Origin: Oscillospiraceae bacterium
GTDB lineage: Bacteria; Bacillota; Clostridia; Oscillospirales; Ruminococcaceae
Direction of reading: 5' to 3'
Assembly (NCBI GenBank): GCA_031285945.1
Contig: JAITVF010000131.1
Span: 1 to 5,399 of the forward strand
Length of the DNA: 5,399 nucleotides
Part shown: in pieces, positions 1 to 5,379 of the stretch
Numbering within the stretch: position 1 is the stretch's first letter
How the letters are laid out: each line of letters begins with the position of its first letter
Program-made: the position numbers and the translations under genes
The notes under the pieces: generated by a model
What the model was told of the DNA's origin: nothing
The model's database searches: none
What the model saw: the letters and a program-made list of their open reading frames with translations, nothing else

Positions 1-414
1 CATTTCTTCCCCCACACCCGACCCCAATACCGCCAACAACTCCGCGATAATACAGACCCCCATCGCCTCCTCGGCGGCCGATCTTGAGATAACCGCAAAC
101 GCCGACAGGGCGCAGACTAATCCCAGCGAAACGCTCACCTACGCCATAACGGCCCTAAATTATGGCCCCTCGTCCGCTCTTGCCCCCACCGTAGCCACCG
201 ATGAGCTGGGGATAATTCAGCCCGAGTATTCCCTAAATTCACTCGCTGGGGGCGCGTGGCAGCCCTGGGCGGGAAGCGTTGCCCTGCCCGACATGCGGCC
301 CGGCGATTCGCTGCCTATTCTTTTGCGGGGTATAGTACCCGCGGACGCGTCAGGCCTTGTAACAACGGTAGTTGCCATTTCTTCCCCCACACCCGACCCC
401 AATACCGCCAACAA
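1..414 (+). repeat. Long direct repeat within the DUF11 gene (copies 1-39 and 376-414)
   Basis: Bases 1-39 are identical to bases 376-414, with weaker similarity continuing for about 20 bases (both copies continue through a gataataca segment). The 375-bp spacing equals 125 codons, one DUF11 repeat, so the copies are in phase. Perfect identity including third codon positions suggests recent duplication or gene conversion between domain modules. The left copy may extend upstream of the window. Confidence 0.9.
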
Positions 415-685
415 TACCGTGATAATACAAACCCCCGTAACCGGAGCCGGCCTTTGCGCGGTCGCGTTTTACAGCGACTGCCGGCTCTTTGCAAGCCTCA
501 GCGTGCCCCGCGGAGAGCCGGTCTGCGATCCGGGCGTTCCGTGCAAGCCGGGATATCTCTTCGCGGGCTGGTTCCAGCACCCCTGCGCGCGCTGCCCGTG
601 GCGCTTTGACCAGCCGGTCGCCGGCGATATGAACCTCTGCGCAAGGTGGGTAGACTGCCGCCCAAGGCGCCGCTGCGGCAGATAA
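1..685 (+). CDS. C-terminal part of a DUF11 / Listeria-Bacteroides repeat surface protein (5' partial)
   Basis: The reading frame is open from the left edge (first full codon at base 2) to a TAA at 683-685, giving 227 residues; the start lies outside the window. Residues 1-20 are the tail of one DUF11 (conserved repeat) domain. Residues about 27-146 form a complete next one, beginning ADLEITANADR and containing NPSETLTYAITALNYGPSSA. Both end with the same ISSPTPDPNTANN segment, at residues 1-13 and 126-138, exactly 125 residues apart. Residues about 151-216 resemble a Listeria-Bacteroides (Flg_new, InlB B-type beta-grasp) repeat, with the hallmarks GYLFAGWF, FDQPVAGDMNL and ARW. Such proteins are normally exported and act in adhesion or as wall-associated stalks; that role is inferred here. 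No LPXTG motif, SLH domain or C-terminal membrane segment follows, so the anchoring mode is unclear. All nine cysteines fall in residues 152-225, which is unusual, and the end is basic (CRPRRRCGR). The gene converges on the DUF975 gene. Confidence 0.85.
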   Translation, partial: ISSPTPDPNTANNSAIIQTPIASSAADLEITANADRAQTNPSETLTYAITALNYGPSSALAPTVATDELGIIQPEYSLNSLAGGAWQPWAGSVALPDMRPGDSLPILLRGIVPADASGLVTTVVAISSPTPDPNTANNTVIIQTPVTGAGLCAVAFYSDCRLFASLSVPRGEPVCDPGVPCKPGYLFAGWFQHPCARCPWRFDQPVAGDMNLCARWVDCRPRRRCGR

Positions 686-699
686 GCAGATATAGCCTG

Positions 700-740
700 A
701 AAAAACAGCGCCCGGAGAGGATATTCCTCTCCGGGCGCTG
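700..740 (-). terminator. Intrinsic terminator of the DUF975 gene
   Basis: A perfect 15-bp GC-rich stem (706-720 with 726-740) has a 5-base loop at 721-725. Read on the minus strand, the stem is followed at once by six T residues (700-705 on this strand are AAAAAA), the classic rho-independent layout. It begins 11 bases after the minus-strand TAA. On the plus strand the stem is followed by CCTGCAAG, with no T-run. It may therefore only block or stabilise the 3' end of the convergent surface-protein transcript, whose stop is 20 bases before the stem. Confidence 0.9.
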
Positions 741-751
741 CCTGCAAGCGC

Positions 752-1522
752 TTAATATTGCGGGCCCCAGCTATCCCTTTTTGCCGCCGCTTCCAGATAA
801 AAAGCCGCGCGTGCGGCCTGCATATACGGCCTCAGGAAGATGGAGCCGATTCCAAGGGTCATGGTGGCGGAAAGCAGCATCCACCCTATAAAGCTGATAT
901 CCAGGCAGAAGAGCCGGATTTTATTGCCGGCCATTATTTCTTTTGAGCGGTCGAGCGCTTCCATTACGCCGATATCCGGGTTTTGCGCCATGACGTAGCT
1001 CGCCATCGAATACCGGTAGGCGGCGATTATGCCCGGTATTATAAACAGAGTCGACCATAGGAGTATAAACAGCCCCGTCGCGAGCCGGAGCAGCAGAGCC
1101 TTGCCAAAAATATAAAAACGGCCGAACAGGGTGTCGAAGGGGCACTGCTCACGGCCTGTGACCAGATTGACGTTGTAGTTGCACAGGCCTAGCTCCGCCG
1201 CGCCGCCAACCACCAGCGTAAACAACCCATACAAGAGCACAAATGTGGTAAAATACCCCATAAAGGCTCCCAATATCGCGGGCGCGTCCGGCCAAGTATC
1301 TGGGAAAAGCCCAAAGCTCGCATCCCCTACATGAAAGCTTATGCCGGAGGAGAACCTGAAAGAAACCAGCGCTTCATTTCCGTTTGCCCTGTTAGCGTTA
1401 TTTACGCCGTCACCCAAGGCGACTCCCCCCAGCAGGGTCGCCACCACGGTTACCGCGACCGATATAGCCCACCTTCCCCTGAGCCCCTGGCGCGCCGCCC
1501 GGCGAAAATCAGACGATACCAT
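752..1522 (-). CDS. DUF975 family integral membrane protein
   Basis: A 256-residue membrane protein of unknown function that matches the DUF975 family, common in Firmicutes. Visible family hallmarks are the N-terminal basic helix (DFRRAARQGLRGRW, residues 5-18), FIIPGIIAAYRYSMASYVMA (160-179), NPDIGVMEALDRSKEIMAGN (181-200), the FIGW turn (211-214), and a C-terminal RPYMQAARAAFYLEA (231-245). Probable membrane segments lie near residues 18-36, 83-108, 141-168 and 203-229. The polar stretch at about 37-80 would be a loop. I chose ATG at 1522 because AGGGAGG lies 8 bases upstream. The longer frame starts with TTG at 1552, runs through that Shine-Dalgarno site, and adds ten residues not expected for the family. 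The gene follows pyrC on the same strand after 57 bases, has its own -10 box and ends in a strong terminator. The biochemical role is unknown. Confidence 0.9.
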   Translation of the reverse strand: MVSSDFRRAARQGLRGRWAISVAVTVVATLLGGVALGDGVNNANRANGNEALVSFRFSSGISFHVGDASFGLFPDTWPDAPAILGAFMGYFTTFVLLYGLFTLVVGGAAELGLCNYNVNLVTGREQCPFDTLFGRFYIFGKALLLRLATGLFILLWSTLFIIPGIIAAYRYSMASYVMAQNPDIGVMEALDRSKEIMAGNKIRLFCLDISFIGWMLLSATMTLGIGSIFLRPYMQAARAAFYLEAAAKRDSWGPQY

Positions 1523-1530
1523 TCTAAATT

Positions 1531-1537
1531 CCTCCCT
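1531..1537 (-). promoter_or_regulatory. Ribosome binding site that fixes the DUF975 start
   Basis: The minus strand reads AGGGAGG, then 8 bases, then ATG at 1522. This site lies inside the longer TTG-initiated frame and so argues for the shorter protein. Confidence 0.85.
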
Positions 1538-1555
1538 GCGCAATTTATACAACGC

Positions 1556-1561
1556 ATTATA
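1556..1561 (-). promoter_or_regulatory. Probable -10 box of the DUF975 promoter
   Basis: The minus strand carries a perfect TATAAT here, preceded by GAG. Transcription would start near 1549, leaving a leader of about 27 bases before ATG at 1522. The -35 region is weak: with a 16-17 base spacer the hexamer is TTAGTC or ATTAGT, overlapping the pyrC stop codon. The gene may thus have its own weak promoter in addition to read-through from pyrC. Confidence 0.5.
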
Positions 1562-1579
1562 CTCTAGTGATTTGATCGA

Positions 1580-2857
1580 CTAATCGGCTATATTACAGGC
1601 GGTATAAACCACCCGCCCGCCGCAAACGGTGTGAATAACGCGGCCTGTCAGCGTATCCCCCAGGAAGGGCGAGTTGCGCGATTTTGAGGCAAAGCCTTCC
1701 ACCTTCCACCGCCGCGAGGGATCAAATATGACTATATCGGCCCCCGCCCCGACTGTAAGCCTTCCCGCCTCAAGCCCAAGCGCCTGGGCGGGCTTAACCG
1801 TCATGGCGGATATAAGCTCGGTCAAAGTCAGATGCCCCGGCAAAACCAGATTTGTAATCCCCAGCGCGAGCGCCGTTTCCAGCCCGATAACGCCGCTCGG
1901 CGCCTGCGCGAAGTCCTTATTCTTTTCGTCCTCGCGGTGTGGCGCGTGGTCGGTAGCTATTATCGATATAGTTCCGTCCTTAAGCCCCTCTATAATAGCC
2001 AGCCGGTCCGCCTCTGAGCGCAGCGGCGGGTTCATCTTGGCGAGGGTTCCCTTGCTGAGAATCGCTTCCTCCGTAAGGGAAAAATGATGGGGCGTAGCTT
2101 CCGCGTCCACGCGCGCTCCAAGGCTCCTCGCAAAGCGCACGGCCTCGACCGAGGGCGCGGCGCTTATATGCTGGATAATTACGCGCGCACCTGTGGCGAG
2201 AGCGAGCATACAGTCCCGCGCTACCATCGAAGCCTCCGCCACAGCCGGAGCCCCGGCAAGCCCAAGCCGCCCCGATACTTCCCCCTCGTTGATTCCCGGC
2301 CCCCTTATAAGGGCCGGGTCTTCCTCGTGAAGACTTATAACGCAGCCCGCGGACGCCGCTCTTTCCATGGCGGCAAAAAGCAGCCCGCTATCCCGCACGG
2401 GCATTCCGTCGTCGGTAAAAAGAGCGGCGCCCGCCTTTTTAAGGGCGTCCATATCGGTGAGAGCCTCACCCTTAAGGCCTATAGTAACCGCCGCCGCCTG
2501 ATATATGCGCAGCGGCTCCGCCCCCGCTCTGCTAATTATATTCTCAAGAACGCTCTCGCAGTCGGCCACGGGAGCCGTATTTGCCATGCAGACGACCGAG
2601 GTGTACCCGCCTCTCGCGGCGGCCTGCGCGCCGGTGTGAAGATCCTCCTTGCAAGTAAAGCCGGGGTCGCGAAAATGCGCGTGGGTATCCACAAGGCCGG
2701 GCGCCGCGATCAGCCCTTTGGCGTCGAGAATCTCTTCTGAGCCCTCCGGCGCGAGATTGCTCCCTATACCGGCGATTATCCCACCCTTTACGCGGATATC
2801 CAGCATTCCGTCCAGTCCCGAGGCCGGATCAATGACCCGTCCGTTTTTTATCAGCAT
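1580..2857 (-). CDS. pyrC: Dihydroorotase, type I (zinc-dependent)
   Basis: A 425-residue enzyme of de novo pyrimidine synthesis that interconverts N-carbamoyl-L-aspartate and L-dihydroorotate in the cytoplasm. Length and motifs fit the Gram-positive/Aquifex type I family. Metal ligands appear as DTHAHFRDPG (H59, H61), TDDG (D149/D150), LHEED (H177), IQHIS (H230) and ATDHAPH (D303, with H307). Probable substrate contacts are R63, N93 (MANTAP) and N276 (KMNPPLR). The bridging position is the Asp of TDDG, as in this class, rather than the carbamylated Lys of E. coli type II enzymes. The C-terminal part (GADIVIFDP, residues 372-380) closes the composite amidohydrolase beta-sandwich. ATG at 2857 gives the usual MLIKNGRVIDP start, but the upstream site is only GGGGG (2865-2869, 7 bases away), a mediocre RBS. 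The stop is TAG at 1580-1582. No other pyr gene is visible beside it. Allantoinase or hydantoinase is less likely given the complete dihydroorotase motif set. Confidence 0.95.
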   Translation of the reverse strand: MLIKNGRVIDPASGLDGMLDIRVKGGIIAGIGSNLAPEGSEEILDAKGLIAAPGLVDTHAHFRDPGFTCKEDLHTGAQAAARGGYTSVVCMANTAPVADCESVLENIISRAGAEPLRIYQAAAVTIGLKGEALTDMDALKKAGAALFTDDGMPVRDSGLLFAAMERAASAGCVISLHEEDPALIRGPGINEGEVSGRLGLAGAPAVAEASMVARDCMLALATGARVIIQHISAAPSVEAVRFARSLGARVDAEATPHHFSLTEEAILSKGTLAKMNPPLRSEADRLAIIEGLKDGTISIIATDHAPHREDEKNKDFAQAPSGVIGLETALALGITNLVLPGHLTLTELISAMTVKPAQALGLEAGRLTVGAGADIVIFDPSRRWKVEGFASKSRNSPFLGDTLTGRVIHTVCGGRVVYTACNIAD

Positions 2858-2890
2858 CCCAATGCCCCCGCAAGCTTATTTTACCGCTCT

Positions 2891-2993
2891 AAGTAACCAC
2901 TGATTTAATAATAATTTGCTTTTTGCGGCTACGGCATTATGCTGTGTTTTCCCCGCCTTCGGCGGGGAAAACACAATAAATCAGTGATTACCT
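2891..2993. repeat. Nested inverted repeat (MITE-like element or structured pyrC leader)
   Basis: The outer arms are 2891-2907 and 2977-2993, pairing at 15 of 17 positions around the shared core CACTGATTTA. Inside lies a perfect 14-bp stem (2944-2957 with 2961-2974) with a 3-base TTC loop and a GC-rich apex. A minor ATAAT/ATTAT pair (2911-2915, 2936-2940) fills the rest, so the RNA could fold as a branched structure. No T-run follows the hairpin on either strand, so it is not a standard terminator. The size of about 103 bp, terminal inverted arms and absence of coding fit a miniature inverted-repeat element. Its place between the likely pyrC promoter and the start codon also fits an RNA regulatory leader. 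The recognised PyrR anti-antiterminator consensus is not seen. Confidence 0.7.
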
Positions 2994-2994
2994 A

Positions 2995-3024
2995 AATTTA
3001 CCCCATACAGCCATAAGAAGTCAA
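2995..3024 (-). promoter_or_regulatory. Candidate pyrC promoter
   Basis: On the minus strand, TTGACT (3019-3024) is separated by 18 bases from TAAATT (2995-3000). The first matches five of six -35 consensus bases and the second four of six -10 bases. Transcription would begin near 2988 and give a leader of about 130 bases carrying nearly all of the nested inverted repeat. The match is moderate and other weak -10 boxes lie closer to pyrC, such as TAAAAT about 25 bases upstream of the start. Confidence 0.4.
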
Positions 3025-3041
3025 GCGTAATTGGCACGGGA

Positions 3042-3059
3042 TTGACACAGAATTGTCAA
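3042..3059. promoter_or_regulatory. Operator-like dyad TTGACA-N6-TGTCAA
   Basis: A perfect 6-bp inverted repeat (3042-3047 and 3054-3059) with a 6-base spacer sits in the divergent pyrC/permease region. It lies about 18 bases upstream of the candidate pyrC -35 box, so it could bind a dimeric regulator. The TTGACA could be read as a -35 box on either strand, but no good -10 follows at 16-18 bases. Confidence 0.35.
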
Positions 3060-3099
3060 AGATTATCGCCATAAGTCGTCTTGCTATGTTGAATGCTAC

Positions 3100-3197
3100 A
3101 ATCGTGGCGATATATGGATATATTTGCCTGTTACAAGGTTGTTTTTTTCGCGAATCAATTATATCATATATTAGTCATGGTAATATATGCCACGATT
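3100..3197. promoter_or_regulatory. Inverted half-sites bracketing the permease promoter
   Basis: AATCGTGGCGATATAT at 3100-3115 recurs inverted at 3183-3197 (ATATATGCCACGATT); the arms match over AATCGTGGC and ATATAT with one extra G in the left copy. The left arm lies upstream of the -35 box and the right arm just after the expected transcription start. That arrangement suits a looping repressor or dual operator. A further partial copy, TATCGCCA at 3064-3071, is inverted relative to TGGCGATA at 3105-3112. The binding protein is unknown and no regulator gene is in the window. Confidence 0.45.
3139..3167 (+). promoter_or_regulatory. Probable promoter of the GntP-family permease
   Basis: TTGTTT (3139-3144), a 17-base spacer and TATCAT (3162-3167) fit a sigma-A promoter in an AT-rich stretch. 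The expected start near 3174 leaves a leader of about 45 bases before ATG at 3220. The right inverted half-site falls in the first transcribed bases. Confidence 0.55.
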
Positions 3198-3207
3198 AAT
3201 ATAGTGT

Positions 3208-3214
3208 AGGAGGG
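3208..3214 (+). promoter_or_regulatory. Ribosome binding site of the permease gene
   Basis: AGGAGGG is followed by 5 bases and then ATG at 3220. This strong site supports the chosen start. Confidence 0.85.
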
Positions 3215-3219
3215 TAAAA

Positions 3220-4572
3220 ATGGAAGCAAGCTTTGGGTCTTTAATCGTCATGCTTATCAGTCTTGCGGTACTGGTTCTGCTTATCATGAAGCTTAAGGTG
3301 CATCCGGTCTATGCGCTTGTGCTGGTAGCGCTCGGCAGCGCCATCGGATTCGGGTTCCCGCTGGGCAGCGTGGTCAGCACCGTTACCGGCGGCTTCGGGT
3401 CCACCATCGGCAGCATAGGCATCGTCATCATTCTGGGCTGTACCATAGGCGTCATACTGGAGGAAACCGGCGGCGCCCTTGTTCTGGCCAACACAATTTT
3501 AAAAATTGTGGGCAAAAAGCGCTCGACCCTTGCAATGGCTATTTCGGGCTATATCGTGTCCATACCCGTATTCAGCGATTCAGCGATCGTTATACTTTCC
3601 CCCGTGGCGCGCTCTCTTTCAGCCAGGGCGGGCGTCCCGCTTATGGCGCTGCTGGGCGGCCTGAACGCCGGAATTATGGCTACCCACACTATGGTTCCGC
3701 CTACCCCGGGGCCCTTGGCCGCGGCCGGCACCCTGGGCGCCGACGTCGGCATGGTGATCGGGCTAGGCCTCTTTTCGGCGGCGGCCTACACCATAGCGGC
3801 AACGCTGTGGTGCAAGAGCAAGTATTGCCTGAGCCGCTACCCCGAGCCCGCGAAGATGGATAACGTAGACACCATCCTGGGCGACGACTTCGTCATAAAG
3901 TCGGATAAGAAAATGCCGGGCGCCTTTCTTACCTTTGCCTGCATACTCTTGCCTGTTATTCTTATCTGCACGAGCTCCTTCGCCAACCTGTGGATGCCCG
4001 AGGGAACGGCCCGCACCTTCCTGGGCTTTCTGGGCAGCCCCGTCATTGCTCTTTTTGTGGGCGTAGTCCTCTGCCTCTTTCTTGATCCTTCCAGATTCAG
4101 CCTCAAGCAGATTTACGACTGGTTCGACAAATCGGTCGAAAGCTCGGGCTTTATTATTCTGGCCACCGGCGCCGCGGGCGCTTACGGGCAGGTTCTACGC
4201 GATTCGGGCGTGGGTACATATCTTGGCAACCTCATAGCCGAAACCCCGCTTCCGGCGGTCTTCGTTCCCTTCCTCGTTTCGCTGCTCCTCTCGGTTTCCA
4301 ACGGCTCGGCTACCGTTTCTCTTCTCACCGGCTCGGCAATTATACTGCCGCTTCTGCCCTCCCTCGGGCTTCATCCCGCGATTGCCACCCTTGCGATCGC
4401 GGCGGGCTCTTCCTTCTTCTACCACGCAAACGCAAGCCACTTCTGGGTTGTTGTACGCTCCAACAAGATTTCGGAGCAGCAGGGCTACACCCTGGTTTCG
4501 GCCGGAACGGCTATAGGAAGCATAGCTGCCATGATCGTGGTATGGATCATGTCGATGTTTATTCTTCCCTAA
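3220..4572 (+). CDS. GntP-family permease (gluconate/glycerate-type organic acid transporter)
   Basis: A 450-residue polytopic inner-membrane protein, full length for the GntP family of proton-coupled sugar-acid and hydroxy-acid symporters. Family features seen are GGFGSTIGSIGIVIILG (58-74) followed by LEETGGA (80-86), PVFSDSAIVILSP (116-128), the signature ATHTMVPPTPGPLA (154-167), GAAGAYGQVLRDSGVG (317-332), NGSATVSLLTGSAI (361-374), and a C-terminal HANASHFWVV (402-411). Hydrophobic segments run almost throughout, interrupted by a charged cytoplasmic-type loop at about 199-233. Family members carry gluconate, D-glycerate, D-serine, fructuronate or related acids; nothing here identifies the substrate. 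No kinase, dehydrogenase or regulator gene is adjacent, so the catabolic partner is elsewhere or outside the window. It is transcribed divergently from pyrC, with its own promoter, possible operators and a strong RBS. No convincing terminator follows, so read-through into the PASTA gene is possible. Confidence 0.92.
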   Translation: MEASFGSLIVMLISLAVLVLLIMKLKVHPVYALVLVALGSAIGFGFPLGSVVSTVTGGFGSTIGSIGIVIILGCTIGVILEETGGALVLANTILKIVGKKRSTLAMAISGYIVSIPVFSDSAIVILSPVARSLSARAGVPLMALLGGLNAGIMATHTMVPPTPGPLAAAGTLGADVGMVIGLGLFSAAAYTIAATLWCKSKYCLSRYPEPAKMDNVDTILGDDFVIKSDKKMPGAFLTFACILLPVILICTSSFANLWMPEGTARTFLGFLGSPVIALFVGVVLCLFLDPSRFSLKQIYDWFDKSVESSGFIILATGAAGAYGQVLRDSGVGTYLGNLIAETPLPAVFVPFLVSLLLSVSNGSATVSLLTGSAIILPLLPSLGLHPAIATLAIAAGSSFFYHANASHFWVVVRSNKISEQQGYTLVSAGTAIGSIAAMIVVWIMSMFILP

Positions 4573-4670
4573 CTCATCCGGCTATGCCACAAAAAAGCGG
4601 CTGTCCGCTAATGATTATCCCGCGGCGGACGATATCAGTATTAGGTCTTTCAGAACCCAAGTTGACCCGC
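4573..4670. other. Spacer between the permease and PASTA genes with alternative weak hairpins
   Basis: Two small, mutually exclusive stems are visible: 4596-4600 with 4605-4609 (AGCGG/CCGCT), and 4603-4608 with 4625-4630 (GTCCGC/GCGGAC). Neither is followed by a T-run, so neither is a convincing terminator. I see no promoter with both hexamers for the downstream gene, so co-transcription with the permease is plausible but unproven. Confidence 0.35.
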
Positions 4671-4680
4671 AAAGGAGGTG
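4671..4680 (+). promoter_or_regulatory. Strong ribosome binding site that fixes the PASTA gene start
   Basis: AAAGGAGGTG is a near-perfect complement of the 16S 3' end and lies 8 bases (counted from GGAGG) before ATG at 4687. An in-frame GTG at 4678 is part of this site and therefore is not the start. Confidence 0.85.
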
Positions 4681-4686
4681 CGCGAC

Positions 4687-5325
4687 ATGGCTGCAAGCTA
4701 TACCCGGATCACGGGGACGGGATCTATTAACAACACGTCTTACGGCCATGCCGGGGCGCGCCCCTCAATGCCCGCGCAGCCTAAGGAAAATTCCCCCTAC
4801 AAAGACCGCCTCGCGGAGGAAGGCTTTGATCGCTCCGATATTTCTGATATTTCCGATATTTCAGCGGAAGACCGCGAGCCGTCCGGCAAAGCCCCGGAGC
4901 GGCTTAACCGGGACGGAAGCGCCCCGCGAAAAGCGGCTGCCGCAAAAATCCCCGCGTGGGAGGAGCTTTTAAACGAGAGCAACGACCGTGTGCGATACGG
5001 CGCGATTCAGGTAAAGCGGCTTAATATAAGCGCAATCCCCACCCCCTCGGTGCTGGGGCAGACTCTTAAGGACGCCGTCTCCACCTTAAAGGCCGCCGGA
5101 CTTTCGATAACCAAAATTGTTCAGGAATACAGTCACGACGTAGCCAACGGCAGAGTCATGGTGCAGCTCCCCTCACCCGGCAGCGGCGCCACAAGGCAGA
5201 TGGGAGTAGCGGTAGTGGTCAGCAAGGGCCCCCTGCCCGACGCGGACTTCGATTTTGCCGCAAACCTTCGCCCCAGGGCAGGCTCCCACAAAAGAAGCAA
5301 GGACGCCTGGAAATCTGAGGTATAA
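4687..5325 (+). CDS. Small PASTA-domain protein without kinase or membrane anchor
   Basis: A 212-residue protein with one PASTA domain at about 117-181: IPTPSVLGQTLKDAVSTLKAAGLSI, then QEYSHDVANGRVMVQLPSPGSGA, and VVVSKGP at the end. PASTA domains normally lie outside the cell on Ser/Thr kinases (PrkC/Stk type) or class B penicillin-binding proteins and bind peptidoglycan or muropeptides. Here the first 116 residues are polar and probably disordered, with no signal peptide, transmembrane segment or kinase motif. The protein is therefore predicted to be cytoplasmic or exported by an unrecognised route. Residues 50-58 are a triple SDI repeat in an acidic patch. The region from about 63 to 87 is basic and Ala/Pro-rich, and the C-terminus (about 193-212) is basic again. 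ATG at 4687 is chosen because of the strong RBS. The gene follows the permease by 114 bases and ends just before a strong hairpin. The domain call is firm; the function is unknown. Confidence 0.85.
   Translation: MAASYTRITGTGSINNTSYGHAGARPSMPAQPKENSPYKDRLAEEGFDRSDISDISDISAEDREPSGKAPERLNRDGSAPRKAAAAKIPAWEELLNESNDRVRYGAIQVKRLNISAIPTPSVLGQTLKDAVSTLKAAGLSITKIVQEYSHDVANGRVMVQLPSPGSGATRQMGVAVVVSKGPLPDADFDFAANLRPRAGSHKRSKDAWKSEV
4834..4860 (+). repeat. Three 9-base tandem repeats (SDI x3) in the PASTA gene
   Basis: The units TCCGATATT, TCTGATATT and TCCGATATT run in phase and encode Ser-Asp-Ile three times. They differ by one silent base in the middle unit. Such an array can change length by slippage without breaking the frame. 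Confidence 0.85.
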
Positions 5326-5328
5326 CGC

Positions 5329-5361
5329 CGATTCTCCCCCGCCATTTGCGGGGGAGAATCG
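5329..5361 (+). terminator. Terminator-like hairpin after the PASTA gene
   Basis: A perfect 14-bp stem (5329-5342 with 5348-5361) with a 5-base CATTT loop begins 4 bases after the TAA stop. The run of five C/G pairs makes it very stable. The following CTTTATG is only a weak U-tract, so termination may be partial. No A-run precedes it, so it is not clearly a minus-strand terminator. Confidence 0.7.
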
Positions 5362-5379
5362 CTTTATGCGGCTATTATG

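Noticed and set aside
256..609. 117-codon plus-strand open frame overlapping the surface-protein gene
   Set aside because: It is Arg/Pro-rich, out of frame with the DUF11/Flg_new coding frame, and has no RBS. It is a shadow of the real gene.
1523..1552. N-terminal extension of the DUF975 protein from a TTG codon
   Set aside because: The extension is encoded across the clear AGGGAGG site for ATG at 1522 and begins at about the predicted transcription start.
2084..2740. 218-codon plus-strand open frame
   Set aside because: It lies wholly antisense to pyrC, whose protein matches its family end to end. The translation is basic and low in hydrophobic structure, as expected for a shadow frame in GC-rich DNA.
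2944..2974. Hairpin read as a bidirectional terminator between the divergent genes
   Set aside because: No T-run follows the stem on either strand, and it lies between promoters rather than between gene ends.
3086..3199. 37-codon plus-strand frame (ATG at 3086) in the divergent intergenic region
   Set aside because: There is no Shine-Dalgarno sequence before the ATG, and the frame spans the permease promoter and the candidate operator sites. A leader peptide is not supported.
4596..4630. Small hairpins after the permease gene read as a terminator or attenuator
   Set aside because: The stems are only 5-6 bp and lack a U-tract, so they may arise by chance.
4678..4686. GTG start for the PASTA protein
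   Set aside because: The GTG is part of the AAAGGAGGTG ribosome binding site, so the ATG at 4687 is the functional start.
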